Assembly (NCBI RefSeq): GCF_001307295.1
Contig: NZ_CP012700.1
Location: 313,001-377,000 of the forward strand
DNA: 64,000 nt
DNA from: Sphingopyxis macrogoltabida
Lineage (GTDB): Bacteria; Pseudomonadota; Alphaproteobacteria; Sphingomonadales; Sphingomonadaceae
Direction: 5' to 3'
Shown here piece by piece: positions 24,725 through 32,901 of the stretch; the stretch's first letter is position 1, and each line of letters starts with the position of its first letter. Both the position numbers and the translations under genes were made by a program. The notes beneath the pieces are model-generated. The model made no database searches and was not told the DNA's origin. It worked only from the letters and a program-made list of their open reading frames with translations.

Positions 24725-25975
24725 ATGACAGATCAACTCACCCTGACCCCCGCTGCCGATTTACCGGCCATCACGTTGGAAGATGTGCGTGCGGCGGCGG
24801 GGCGAATTAACGGGGCGGTCGTCCGGACGCCGACGCTGCATTCGCAGACCCTGTCCGAACTGGTCGGCGCCGAGGTGTGGCTGAAATTCGAGAATCTGCA
24901 ATTTACCGCGGCGTATAAGGAGCGCGGCGCGCTCAACGCGCTGTTGCTGCTCGACGATGCGGCGAAGGCGCGCGGCGTGATCGCGGCGTCGGCGGGCAAC
25001 CATGCGCAGGGTCTTGCCTATCATGGCAAACGGCTCGGCGTGCCGGTCACCATCGTGATGCCGAGCACGACGCCGCAGGTGAAGGTGTCGCAGACCGCGG
25101 GCCATGGCGCGACGATCGTGCTGTTCGGCGAGAAGTTCGATGACGCCTATGCCCATGCCCGCGAACTGGAAGTCGAGCGCGGGCTGACCTTTGTCCATCC
25201 GTTCGACCATCCCAATGTCGCGGCGGGGCAGGGGACGGTGGCGCTCGAAATGCTCGAGGATGTCCCCGAACTCGATACGCTGATCGTGCCGATCGGCGGC
25301 GGCGGGCTGCTTGCGGGAATGGGCACCGCGGCGCGCGGGATCAAGAACGATGTGCGCCTCGTCGGCGTGCAGGCCGAGCTGTATCCGTCGATGTACGCCG
25401 AACTCAACGGCGTCGATATGGCGTGCGAAGGCGACACGCTGGCCGAGGGTATCGCGGTGAAGGAACCGGGGTCCTATACGCGCAAGCTGGTCGCCGAACT
25501 CAACGACGATATCGTGCTGGTCGCCGAACGCCATCTCGAGCGCGCGGTCAGCCTGCTGCTGCAGATCGAGAAAACGGTGGTCGAGGGTGCGGGGGCCGCG
25601 GGCCTTGCGGCGATGCTCGCGCATCCCGAGGAATTTGCGGGGCGCAAGGTCGGGCTGGTACTGACCGGCGGCAATATCGACACGCGGCTCCTCGCCAATG
25701 TGCTGCTTCGCGACCTCGCGCGCTCGGGCCGCATCGCGCGGCTGCGCATCCGGTTGCAAGATCGCCCCGGCGCCTTGTTCAAGGTGATGAAGCTGTTCGA
25801 CGAGAAACAGGTCAACATCATCGAAATCTATCACCAGCGCATTTTCACCACGCTACCCGCCAAGGGCCTGATCACCGACATCGAATGTGAAGCGCGCGAC
25901 CGCGAGCATCTCGACAGCCTCGTCGCCTCGCTCCGCGAGGCGGGCTATATGGTGACGACCGTCGAACTCGCATGA
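24725..25975 (+). CDS. ilvA: Threonine ammonia-lyase
   Basis: This 416-residue PLP enzyme deaminates threonine to 2-oxobutyrate, the first step of isoleucine synthesis. The PLP lysine is in AAYKERGALN, the phosphate loop in IGGGGLLAGMGTA, and SAGNHAQGLAYH is present. A C-terminal ACT domain (about 335-416, RLQDRPGALFKVMKLFDE) suggests allosteric control; the single ACT domain and length match the short biosynthetic-type family with one ACT. It overlaps the following thioesterase gene by four bases. It is divergent from the dehydrogenase operon. Confidence 0.95.
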   Translation: MTDQLTLTPAADLPAITLEDVRAAAGRINGAVVRTPTLHSQTLSELVGAEVWLKFENLQFTAAYKERGALNALLLLDDAAKARGVIAASAGNHAQGLAYHGKRLGVPVTIVMPSTTPQVKVSQTAGHGATIVLFGEKFDDAYAHARELEVERGLTFVHPFDHPNVAAGQGTVALEMLEDVPELDTLIVPIGGGGLLAGMGTAARGIKNDVRLVGVQAELYPSMYAELNGVDMACEGDTLAEGIAVKEPGSYTRKLVAELNDDIVLVAERHLERAVSLLLQIEKTVVEGAGAAGLAAMLAHPEEFAGRKVGLVLTGGNIDTRLLANVLLRDLARSGRIARLRIRLQDRPGALFKVMKLFDEKQVNIIEIYHQRIFTTLPAKGLITDIECEARDREHLDSLVASLREAGYMVTTVELA

Positions 25976-26367
25976 GGGCGTTTACGCGCGAGTTCATCGC
26001 GACGCCCGAGAGCATCGACGAGCTTGGCCATGTCAACAATGCCGTCTGGGTGCAGTGGATCCAGCAGGTCGCGACGGGTCATTGGGACGCGGCGGCGCCG
26101 GAAAGCCACAAGCTCGCCTATATCTGGGTCGTGGTGCGGCACGAGATCGACTATCTACGCGCGCTCGGCCCCGGCGAGACGGTGACCGCACGAACATGGG
26201 TGGCCGACAAGCCGCAGGGGGCCAAGTTCGACCGCTTCATGGAATTCACCGGGGCCGACGGCAAGGTCCATGTCCGGGCGCGAACGGTGTGGGCTTTGCT
26301 CGACAAGGCGAGCGGCCGTCCGCTCCGGGTAACCGACGAGATTGTGGCGCCTTTCCTCGACGACTAG
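25972..26367 (+). CDS. Acyl-CoA thioesterase, hotdog fold
   Basis: A 131-residue hotdog protein of the 4-hydroxybenzoyl-CoA thioesterase type. The catalytic-loop region is ESIDELGHVNNAVWVQWIQQ, matching the D/E-x-x-G-H-V-N-N signature, followed by VVVRHEIDYLRALGPGETV. It hydrolyses acyl-CoA or acyl-ACP thioesters. The ATG overlaps the ilvA stop (ATGA), so it is translated with ilvA. I see no metabolic reason for that linkage in the sequence; the natural substrate is unknown. Confidence 0.9.
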   Translation: MRAFTREFIATPESIDELGHVNNAVWVQWIQQVATGHWDAAAPESHKLAYIWVVVRHEIDYLRALGPGETVTARTWVADKPQGAKFDRFMEFTGADGKVHVRARTVWALLDKASGRPLRVTDEIVAPFLDD

Positions 26368-26394
26368 CGGACAGTTGCGCGGTGCACGCCGCGA

Positions 26395-26727
26395 TCAGCG
26401 CGCCGCGATCGTCACGCGGTGCAGTTCGACCCAGCCTTTGGCGCAGGTCGACGCATAGCGGACATCGAGGCCGTTTGCCGTCCCGCGACAGCTGTGGCGC
26501 CCCTGTGCGAAATGCACCCACAGCCAGTTGCCGCGCGCGCCGCAGACGAACACCGGCGTGCCGCGGCCGAGCTTGCCGACCTTCCCCGAGGCGATCGTCG
26601 GGGTGCGGTGAACGTTCGTCTTGCGGCTGCTCGTATCGCCGGCGATCACCGCATAGGAACAGACACCCGCCGGCGTGGCCGCGCCGCTTTGTGCCGCGAA
26701 CAAGAGGGCGAGGGGAGCGAGGATCAT
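26395..26727 (-). CDS. Secreted SH3-like domain protein
   Basis: A 110-residue exported protein. Residues 1-17 form a signal peptide (ILAPLALLFAAQSGA). The mature part resembles a bacterial SH3 (SH3b) domain: NVHRTPTIASGKVGKLGRGT, then a WLWVHFAQG strand. Four cysteines (GVCSY, VFVCGARG, RHSCRG, ASTCAKGW) suggest two disulfides in the periplasm. SH3b domains usually bind cell-wall peptides. It faces the thioesterase gene convergently across 27 bp and has no evident partner. Confidence 0.75.
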   Translation of the reverse strand: MILAPLALLFAAQSGAATPAGVCSYAVIAGDTSSRKTNVHRTPTIASGKVGKLGRGTPVFVCGARGNWLWVHFAQGRHSCRGTANGLDVRYASTCAKGWVELHRVTIAAR

Positions 26728-26872
26728 GGGCGTGCTTTCCTGTCTCGTCGCAGGTCCGATACTGCAACGCCGGTCATCCTATGCGGGTGCGCGGCGTTGC
26801 ACCAGCGCGAAGCGATCCGGGATCGCGCTTTGGGCTGGACAATGTCGGCGGCGCATCGCTACCGGGCGCGTC

Positions 26873-27079
26873 ATGGGTATCGTTGCGACAATCATGAACA
26901 CCGCCACCGGCCAGCCGATCCAGAAGATGAGCTTTGGCCGCATGCCGAAACCATGGGCGAGCTTCACGCTCGAGACGGGCGAGTTGGTGACCGCCGAACG
27001 GATCGACGTCGGCAAGCCGGCGCCCGGAAAATTCGTGGCGCCGGTCAGCGTGTGGGTGACGGTGAAACCGCGCGGCTGA
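26873..27079 (+). CDS. Small conserved-looking hypothetical protein
   Basis: A 68-residue frame, MGIVATIMNTATGQPIQKMS then FGRMPKPWASFTLETGELVT and a basic end VWVTVKPRG. No family is recognised. A start at 26894 (MNTATGQ) is equally possible. The codon usage is typical of the genome, and the frame fits snugly before the convergent methyltransferase gene, which supports a real gene. The 26728-26872 stretch upstream is non-coding and shared with the divergent SH3 gene. Confidence 0.5.
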   Translation: MGIVATIMNTATGQPIQKMSFGRMPKPWASFTLETGELVTAERIDVGKPAPGKFVAPVSVWVTVKPRG

Positions 27080-27087
27080 CGCCGGCC

Positions 27088-27783
27088 CTAGGCATAGCCC
27101 ACCCAGCCGCGCCAGGTGAAGGCGGCGTAGAATTGCTCGACGCCCGTGAAGCCCGCGGCGCGAAGCACCGCTTCGTCGGCTTCGGGGCTCAACATCGCGA
27201 CGTGGGTCGCGACGGCTTCGCGCCCCTTGGCGACCTGATCGGGGTCGCCGCCCGAGGCGATGGCATAAGAAGCGTAGCGGTCGAGCCAGCGGTCGCGTTC
27301 GCCCGCGCCTTGCGGAAAGCTGCCGTGCGCGGCGACGAAGGGCGCGCCGGGCTTTAGCCGGGCGCGGATCTCTGCCGCGGTACGGATACGCTCCTCACGT
27401 TCGAGGAAATGCAACGTCAGGAGGCAGGTGGCGCCGTCGAACGGGCCCGCAGGCGCGTCGTCGATATAGCCTTCAATGAACTCGGCGCGTGCCGCGTGCG
27501 GCCCCATGACCCTGGCCGCGAGGTCGAGCATCGGCCCCGCCGGATCGACGCCGGTGAAGCGCCAGCCCGGATGTGCCTCGGCCATCGCCTTCATCTCGCT
27601 GCCGCCGCCGGCGCCGAGGACGAGGATATGGGCGTCCTCTGGCACGCGTTCGGCGAGCAAAAGTCCGGTCATGCGGTGCAGGCCGTCGAGCCCGGGGACG
27701 AAGCGCCGCGGCCCTTCGGTATAATTTGCGACTGCGGCCGGGTCCTTGAAGCTGTCGAGGAAATGCTGGGCGCCCTTAGTCAT
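27088..27783 (-). CDS. SAM-dependent methyltransferase (class I)
   Basis: A 231-residue class I methyltransferase. The SAM-binding motif I is HILVLGAGGGSEMKAMAE, with an acidic residue at motif II (GVDPAGPML) and the post-motif segment GATCLLTLHFLE. The substrate is unknown. The start overlaps the 3' end of the Rrf2 gene by eight bases, so the regulator and methyltransferase form one transcript, as often seen for Rrf2/YwnA-type regulators controlling a neighbouring enzyme. Confidence 0.9.
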   Translation of the reverse strand: MTKGAQHFLDSFKDPAAVANYTEGPRRFVPGLDGLHRMTGLLLAERVPEDAHILVLGAGGGSEMKAMAEAHPGWRFTGVDPAGPMLDLAARVMGPHAARAEFIEGYIDDAPAGPFDGATCLLTLHFLEREERIRTAAEIRARLKPGAPFVAAHGSFPQGAGERDRWLDRYASYAIASGGDPDQVAKGREAVATHVAMLSPEADEAVLRAAGFTGVEQFYAAFTWRGWVGYA

Positions 27784-28234
27784 GAATATGCTCCTGTTCT
27801 GTCATGTGCCGCGCGGCCATCCGCTCGTGAAAATCGGCGGAGAGTTCGGCGAGCGTGACCCCGGCGAAGCGGTCGAGCAGCAGGGCCTCGGCATCGCGGA
27901 AGCTGGTGTCGAGCGCGGCATTGACCGCCTGTTCGACAAGGCAGCCCGGCGCGTCGGTGCGGTTACCCATCGCCATCAGCTGCGGGCGGCCGATCGCCTC
28001 ATAAACGTCGCGCATCGTGATCGAGGCAAGATCGCGCGCGATCGTCCAGCCGCCGCCATGGCCCTTTTCGCTGTGGACGAAGCCGGCATCGCGCAGTCCG
28101 GCAAGGATGCGGCGGATGACGACGGGGTGCGTCTGCATCGCCTTGGCGAGCTGGTCGGAGGTCAGCGGCTCCGCCTGTTCGGCCATATGGAGGAGGACGT
28201 GGAGCACGCCCGACAATCGGCTGCCGCGTTTCAT
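27776..28234 (-). CDS. Rrf2-family transcriptional regulator
   Basis: A 152-residue regulator with an N-terminal winged helix (about 1-65: SGVLHVLLHMAE, DQLAKAMQTHPVVIRRILAG, KGHGGGWTIARD). The Rrf2 signature includes the Gly-rich wing. The Fe-S-binding Cys cluster of IscR/NsrR is missing: only one Cys (APGCLVEQ) lies in that region, so it belongs with the cluster-free YwnA group. It is followed by the methyltransferase and preceded immediately by a palindrome that could be its operator. Confidence 0.92.
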   Translation of the reverse strand: MKRGSRLSGVLHVLLHMAEQAEPLTSDQLAKAMQTHPVVIRRILAGLRDAGFVHSEKGHGGGWTIARDLASITMRDVYEAIGRPQLMAMGNRTDAPGCLVEQAVNAALDTSFRDAEALLLDRFAGVTLAELSADFHERMAARHMTEQEHIHD

Positions 28235-28251
28235 GTAACTTTATATATTAC
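28235..28251. promoter_or_regulatory. Candidate Rrf2 operator
   Basis: An AT-rich imperfect palindrome, GTAACTTTATATATTAC (arms GTAA/TTAC around TATATA), ends exactly at the Rrf2 start codon on the minus strand. In a GC-rich genome this stands out and fits autoregulation. Its position implies a short leader or a site downstream of the promoter. Confidence 0.5.
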
Positions 28252-28266
28252 GTGACTGGCCCGGGT

Positions 28267-28902
28267 TCAAGGGGCGCGGTGGAGAAAACGGAAGACCCCG
28301 CCGGGTTTCGTCGTGCTTCCCGATTCGGCGACGTCGTAGCGCGCGATTTCCTGAAGGCGCGTCAGGGGCCGCGAGCGGCGCCACGGGTCGCCGATCAGCG
28401 CGTCGATGCGGCAGCGATCGAGGAAAGCGACGACCGTACTGGCGAGTTCCTCCGAATAGAAGAGATCGCCGGCGAGGATGAGGTCGGCATCGGGCGTATC
28501 GAGGCCGGCGACGTCCCCGGCGCGGATATCGAGCTGGACCCCGTTGAGCGCTGCGTTGAGTTCGAGCGCCGTGACGGCATAGGGATCGGTATCGATCGCC
28601 GTCACCTGCCGCGCCCCGGCTTTGGCCGCCGCGATCGCGACCAGCCCCGACCCGGCCCCCAGATCGAGGACGCGGCGCCCGGCAACGCTTTCGGGGTGGT
28701 CGAGGATATGGCGGGCGAGGGCGAGGCCGCCGGCCCAGTAATGCGCCCAATAGGGCGCGGCGAAACCTGCGGTATCGTGGGTTGCGAGGCGGCCGAGGCC
28801 GCTGGCGGGCCCGGCCTTGTGCAGGCGGATTTCGGGGATGGCCGGGACCGGCGATACCGGCAGATTGTCGCGGATGAAAGCTCTTCTATCGGCGGGCGTC
28901 AT
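28267..28902 (-). CDS. Protein/small-molecule methyltransferase (METTL21/Nnt1-like)
   Basis: A 211-residue class I methyltransferase. Residues about 40-60 contain APYWAHYWAGGLALARHI, the region preceding motif I in the lysine-methyltransferase-like group, followed by RVLDLGAGSGLVAIAAAKAG and VTAIDTDPYAV. LILAGDLFYSEELA follows motif IV. Related proteins methylate lysine side chains of ribosomal or electron-transfer proteins, but no target can be named. ATG 28902 starts MTPADRRAF; an upstream in-frame extension lacks support. It may be ETFB-KMT-like. Confidence 0.85.
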   Translation of the reverse strand: MTPADRRAFIRDNLPVSPVPAIPEIRLHKAGPASGLGRLATHDTAGFAAPYWAHYWAGGLALARHILDHPESVAGRRVLDLGAGSGLVAIAAAKAGARQVTAIDTDPYAVTALELNAALNGVQLDIRAGDVAGLDTPDADLILAGDLFYSEELASTVVAFLDRCRIDALIGDPWRRSRPLTRLQEIARYDVAESGSTTKPGGVFRFLHRAP

Positions 28903-29158
28903 ATGCGGAGGGTAGCGTGTCCCGATGCCGCGCGGCCAGTATTTCCCGGATAGCGTTGATCGCCGCGTATAAAGCTGATAGGCGCTGCGGCGATGACCAA
29001 CGACCGATCCCTTCGATTCAAGGCGTATTGGCGCTCCTTTACATAGGAGCGGCATGGCATCACCCTATGACCATCGCCGCCGTGTCCGGAAGGCGAATGG
29101 TTGTCATCACATCATCACCCCCTCGGTCGCGGCGTGCGCTTTTTGAAGAAGACGCGAC

Positions 29159-29677
29159 ATGACCGATACCTTGCTTGCCCTGTCGACCGACCATTGCCGC
29201 ATCACCCCGCTCACCGCCGATGATGCGCGCGCGCTTGCCGCGATCACCGACGAAACGGTGACCTCGCGAATCCATTTCCTGCCCGCGCCGTTCACCGAGG
29301 CCGACGCCCGCGCACTGATTGCCGGATCGGGCGGCGGCGACGTGTTCCACGCCGTGCGCGACGAAAGCGGCCTCGACCTCAACGGCGTGATCGGTGTCCA
29401 CCGGCGTCTGGGACAGGAATATGAGATCGGCTACTGGTTCGCCGCGCGGGTGCGGAGCAAGGGCGTTGCGACCGAGGCGGTGCGTGCGGTCGTCGAGGCG
29501 CTCGCCTCGTCGCGGCCGGGCTGTTCGATCGTCGCTGAATGCCATCCCGACAACGAACGCTCGCGTGCCCTGCTGCGCCGGGTCGGTTTCGTCTCGACCG
29601 GGCGGGCGGGACGGCGGCCGGGACGGATGCTGCTGTCGTGGCGCGCTGCGCCCGCCTATCGCATCGATGTGTGCTGA
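29159..29677 (+). CDS. GNAT acetyltransferase (RimJ/RimL type)
   Basis: A 172-residue N-acetyltransferase. The acetyl-CoA pyrophosphate loop lies in YEIGYWFAARVRSKGVATEA, followed by AECHPDNERSRALLRRVGF, the motif B of the RimL-like branch. The 28903-29158 gap upstream holds two short hairpins (for example GCTCC/GGAGC near 29030-29050) but no gene I can support. The 3' end overlaps the convergent hydrolase gene by 22 bp. The substrate is unknown. Confidence 0.88.
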   Translation: MTDTLLALSTDHCRITPLTADDARALAAITDETVTSRIHFLPAPFTEADARALIAGSGGGDVFHAVRDESGLDLNGVIGVHRRLGQEYEIGYWFAARVRSKGVATEAVRAVVEALASSRPGCSIVAECHPDNERSRALLRRVGFVSTGRAGRRPGRMLLSWRAAPAYRIDVC

Positions 29678-30432
29678 GCCGAGGCGTCCGGGGCCTCGAC
29701 CTCTTCGGTCAGTGCCTTGACGATCGCCGCCACCGAGTTCGGCGCATAGGCAAAGCCCATATGGCCGCAATCGACCTCGACCTGCCGGTCGCTTTCGTGC
29801 GGCAGGCCGCGTGCGCTGCCAGCGGCGATGACGCCGTCGTGCTTCGACCACAGCGCGAAGGTCGGCATGCTGGGGCGCGGCGCGGGGTGGAAGTCGATGG
29901 GGGGATTGTCGACGGGGTGGCGCGCGACGAGGTGGTAGAGCCGCCAGGCGCGGTTGGCGCGGCGCGAACCCGAAAAGGGCGAGCCGAGCGTGACGACGCG
30001 CGCGACCTTGTCGGGGTGGTGCTTGGCATATTCGCGGGCGTAAATCCCGCCGAGCGACCATCCCACCAGCGCGGGCGTGTGGCCGGTGCGGTCGATGATC
30101 CACTGGACGCGGGTATCGATGCGGTCGACGATGTCGGCGGTCGCGCCGCGGTTGAAACCGAGGCCCCACGCATAGCAGCGAAAGCCGGCGCGGCGGAGGT
30201 CAGCCCGCAGCGCCTTCGTCGCCCAGTCGCCCGACAGGAAACCCGGCAGCACCATCACCGGCGGGTGATCGCTGTGGGGATTGGGTTCGGGCGGCATCGG
30301 GCGGATGCGTCCCGATATCGCGCGCAGCAGGGCGCCCGCCTCGCGCCACAGCAGCGACAGCGGCGGCGGCGCATCGGGGTCGGGGATGCGCGCGGGCCAT
30401 TCGGCCCGGCGGGTGAGAAAACCGCGGATCAT
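29656..30432 (-). CDS. Alpha/beta-fold hydrolase (lipase-like)
   Basis: A 258-residue hydrolase. The nucleophile elbow is ALVGWSLGGIYA (Ser). The oxyanion region is VMVLPGFLSGDW. The acid is in LWSKHDGVI and the general base in VDCGHMGFAYAP. There is no signal peptide. The fold and the LPGF motif resemble esterases/lipases of the lipase EstA/PGAP1-like group. It starts 10 bp before the stop of the PQQ dehydrogenase gene downstream, suggesting co-transcription on the minus strand. Confidence 0.88.
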   Translation of the reverse strand: MIRGFLTRRAEWPARIPDPDAPPPLSLLWREAGALLRAISGRIRPMPPEPNPHSDHPPVMVLPGFLSGDWATKALRADLRRAGFRCYAWGLGFNRGATADIVDRIDTRVQWIIDRTGHTPALVGWSLGGIYAREYAKHHPDKVARVVTLGSPFSGSRRANRAWRLYHLVARHPVDNPPIDFHPAPRPSMPTFALWSKHDGVIAAGSARGLPHESDRQVEVDCGHMGFAYAPNSVAAIVKALTEEVEAPDASAQHTSMR

Positions 30433-30442
30433 GGGCCTGATA

Positions 30443-31618
30443 TTAGCGCTTCGGCACCAGTTTCAACAGCTTGCCCTTCTCACCATCGGTGAGCAGCCAC
30501 ACCGTACCGTCCTCGCGCGTTTCGACCTCGCGGATGCGGGTACCGAAATCCCAGCGGTCCGACTTGTGGAGCGCGTCGCCGTCGATCGCCATGCGAATCA
30601 GCCCCTCGCCCGACAGCGCACCCATCAGCAGGCTGTTCTTCCAGCCCGGATAAGCATCGCCGCCATACCAGACGAGTCCGCCGGGCGAGACCGACGGGTT
30701 CCACCACAGTTTCGGCGCGGCGAATTCGGGCCGGGTCGGATGGTCGGGAATATCCTTGCCGTCATAATGATCGCCGTTCGACACGACGGGATAGCCGTAA
30801 TTGGCCTTGGCCTCGACGAGGTTGACCTCGTCGCCGCCCTTCGGCCCCATTTCCTGATTCCAGAGCCGGCCCGTACCATCGAAGGCGAGCCCGAGGATGT
30901 TGCGATGGCCGAGCGACCAGATTTGTGCGGTGACGCCCGCTTGATCGGCAAAGGGATTGTCGGCGGGCACGCTGCCGTCGGGGTTCAGGCGAACAATCTT
31001 GCCGAGATTGGCCTTCATATCCTGCGCCGGGTCGAATTTCTGGCGTTCGCCCGAGCCGATGAACAGATATCGGCCGTCGGGCGAGAAGGCGAGGCGATGC
31101 GAGAAATGGCCGCGGCCGGTGACCTTGGGGTCCTGTTTCCAGATGATCTGGAGGCCCGAAAGCTTCGGGGCGCTGCCTTGCTCTAGCTTCGCCTTGCCGA
31201 CGACGGCGCCGAAGGTGCCGCCAGCGCCGGCCTCGACCCAGCTCAGATAGACGGTGCCCGACTGTGCAAAGTCGGGCGCGAGAATGACGTCGCCGAAGCC
31301 GCCCTGGCCGCCGTAGGCGACCTTGGGGACGCCCGCGACATCGAGCGTCGATCCGCCTTCCTGCCATAGTTTCAGCTTGCCGGACCGCTCAGTGACCAGC
31401 GCCAGCTTCGCGCCGGGAATGAAGGTCATCGCCCAAGGTTCGTTAAAATCGGCGATCTCCTGCACCGTGAAGGGTGCGTCGGCGACCGGCGTCGCGGGCT
31501 GGTCGCCCGAGGCGTCGAGCTTGGCGATATCGGCCAGGGCAGCCTCGCTCGGCGCGGTACCCGCCGAGCAGGCGGCGATAACCAGCGCGGCGAGGGCAAG
31601 TGTCGGGACATGTTTCAT
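30443..31618 (-). CDS. PQQ-dependent aldose sugar dehydrogenase, lipoprotein
   Basis: A 391-residue periplasmic beta-propeller dehydrogenase of the soluble PQQ glucose dehydrogenase/YliI family. The signal ends in a lipobox (LVIAACSAG), so it is probably anchored by a lipid. Conserved stretches are AMTFIPGAKLALVTERSGKL, GHFSHRLAFSPDGRYLF, HRNILGLAFD, NQEMGPKGGDEVNLV and ANYGYPVVSNGDHYDG. It oxidises aldose sugars with PQQ and passes electrons to the respiratory chain. No pqq biosynthesis gene is in the window, so the cofactor may be made elsewhere or imported. ATG 31618 gives the natural signal peptide. Confidence 0.93.
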   Translation of the reverse strand: MKHVPTLALAALVIAACSAGTAPSEAALADIAKLDASGDQPATPVADAPFTVQEIADFNEPWAMTFIPGAKLALVTERSGKLKLWQEGGSTLDVAGVPKVAYGGQGGFGDVILAPDFAQSGTVYLSWVEAGAGGTFGAVVGKAKLEQGSAPKLSGLQIIWKQDPKVTGRGHFSHRLAFSPDGRYLFIGSGERQKFDPAQDMKANLGKIVRLNPDGSVPADNPFADQAGVTAQIWSLGHRNILGLAFDGTGRLWNQEMGPKGGDEVNLVEAKANYGYPVVSNGDHYDGKDIPDHPTRPEFAAPKLWWNPSVSPGGLVWYGGDAYPGWKNSLLMGALSGEGLIRMAIDGDALHKSDRWDFGTRIREVETREDGTVWLLTDGEKGKLLKLVPKR

Positions 31619-31693
31619 AGGGGGCTCGCTTTGGTTTGGGGGCAGCGGCAATTTGCCGTTCCGCGCGGGCAAAGTCGAGGGGCTTGGCTGGAC

Positions 31694-32107
31694 TTACCGC
31701 CCGGCCCAATATTCGAATGCCAGTTGCTGCTGTTCGCGAATGAAGCGGGCCGCCGCCGCCCCCTCCCATGGGCCATCATATCCGAGCAGCAGCGCGGTGC
31801 CGCCGACCCACCAGCCCTGCCCGGGCAGGCGGTCGCTTTCGCGTACCACCAACACCGCAAGATCGGGTTCGCCATCGAGCGCGCAGAGCCGGTCGACTTC
31901 GCCCAGCGTCCGGCACACGGCGCGCATCTTCGGGCGGGTGAAACGGAATCCCAGATCGCCAAGCAGTTCGGAATAGCTGACGCTGCGTCCCGTACGCGCC
32001 GCCGCGGTCAGGATCGCGCGGATGCGCGGCGCGTCGCCGAGCGCGCCGGCATCGGCCGCGGCGGCCTCGCCGCCTAGGCCCTGGTCGCGGGAGCTTTTGG
32101 CGGCCAC
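31694..32107 (-). CDS. MGMT/ATL-like small protein
   Basis: A 137-residue protein starting at GTG 32107, 34 bases inside the upstream gene. Homologues in sphingomonads are, to my recollection, sometimes labelled ribose-phosphate pyrophosphokinase, but no PRPP motif is present. The pattern GRSVSYSELLGDLG, then RAVCRTLGEV, then LAVLVVRESDRLPGQGWW resembles the DNA-binding domain of alkyltransferase-like proteins (VTYGxxA...RAVGRAL...PWHRV...GxLPG) without the PCHR active site. That relation is inference. It ends a four-gene minus-strand cluster. Confidence 0.6.
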   Translation of the reverse strand: MAAKSSRDQGLGGEAAAADAGALGDAPRIRAILTAAARTGRSVSYSELLGDLGFRFTRPKMRAVCRTLGEVDRLCALDGEPDLAVLVVRESDRLPGQGWWVGGTALLLGYDGPWEGAAAARFIREQQQLAFEYWAGR

Positions 32108-32901
32108 GGGATGAATCCGGAAGTGCGCTGGACATAATCGGCATAATCGGGGCGCGTCTTGTGCAGCCCTTTTTCGAGCAGCGCCTTGCCCGACCAGCGC
32201 GTCAGGGTGAAGGTGAGGAAAATCGGGCCGATGACGCTGGCGGCGGCAATCTCCCACCCCGCGTCGGCGGCAACGAGCCAGATACCCCACCAGGTCAGCG
32301 CATCGCCGAAATAATTGGGATGGCGCGTGTAACGCCACAGGCCGGTGTCGAGCACCTTGCCCTTGTTCGCCGGGTCGTTGCGGAACTTATTTAGCTGGAG
32401 ATCGCCGATGGTTTCAAAGGCTATCCCGGCCAGCGCGGCGAACATGCCGATCTTGGCGAGCCAGCCGATGGTCGCGGGCGGGAAGCTCGCACTCGCCCAG
32501 ATGCCGAGCTGGGCGGGAAGGCAGGTCAGGAACAACAGCGGCGCCTGCGTCAGGAATACCGAGAGCAGCGCCGTCTTGCCCCAGCTCCATCCTTTCGTTT
32601 CCATCGTCCGGCCGATGATCCGGACATAGCGCGGATCCTCTCCGGTCGCGCGCCAGCGCAGAAAAAGATGGGTCGCCAGGCGGACGCCCCAAAGCGTCAC
32701 GAGGACGAGGGTCAATTGGGTGCGCAGCCCGCCGAAACCGGCCTGCGCCGCCGCGCCCCATGCGAGCAGGACCATGCCGAACGCCCAGAAGGCGTCGATG
32801 AACGACACATCGCGGATCGCGACGGCGGTGCGCCACAACAGCAATATGGCGCCGATCAGGACGACGAAATTGACCGCCAGCAATATCGCCGCATCGCTCA
32901 T
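32074..32901 (-). CDS. DUF1295 membrane protein (steroid 5-alpha-reductase-like)
   Basis: A 275-residue polytopic protein with about six or seven helices. The C-terminal half has the family signature LDTGLWRYTRHPNYFGDALTW, then LEKGLHKTRPDYADYVQRTS, as in isoprenylcysteine methyltransferase/steroid-reductase-like membrane enzymes. The substrate is unknown; lipid modification is likely. The start overlaps the acyltransferase gene stop by four bases (ATGA), supporting a lipid-related operon. Confidence 0.92.
   Translation of the reverse strand: MSDAAILLAVNFVVLIGAILLLWRTAVAIRDVSFIDAFWAFGMVLLAWGAAAQAGFGGLRTQLTLVLVTLWGVRLATHLFLRWRATGEDPRYVRIIGRTMETKGWSWGKTALLSVFLTQAPLLFLTCLPAQLGIWASASFPPATIGWLAKIGMFAALAGIAFETIGDLQLNKFRNDPANKGKVLDTGLWRYTRHPNYFGDALTWWGIWLVAADAGWEIAAASVIGPIFLTFTLTRWSGKALLEKGLHKTRPDYADYVQRTSGFIPWPPKAPATRA

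Noticed and set aside
29067..29162. Short upstream frame before the GNAT gene
   Set aside because: 31 codons overlapping the GNAT start by 4 bp; no ribosome-binding site and no conservation evidence.
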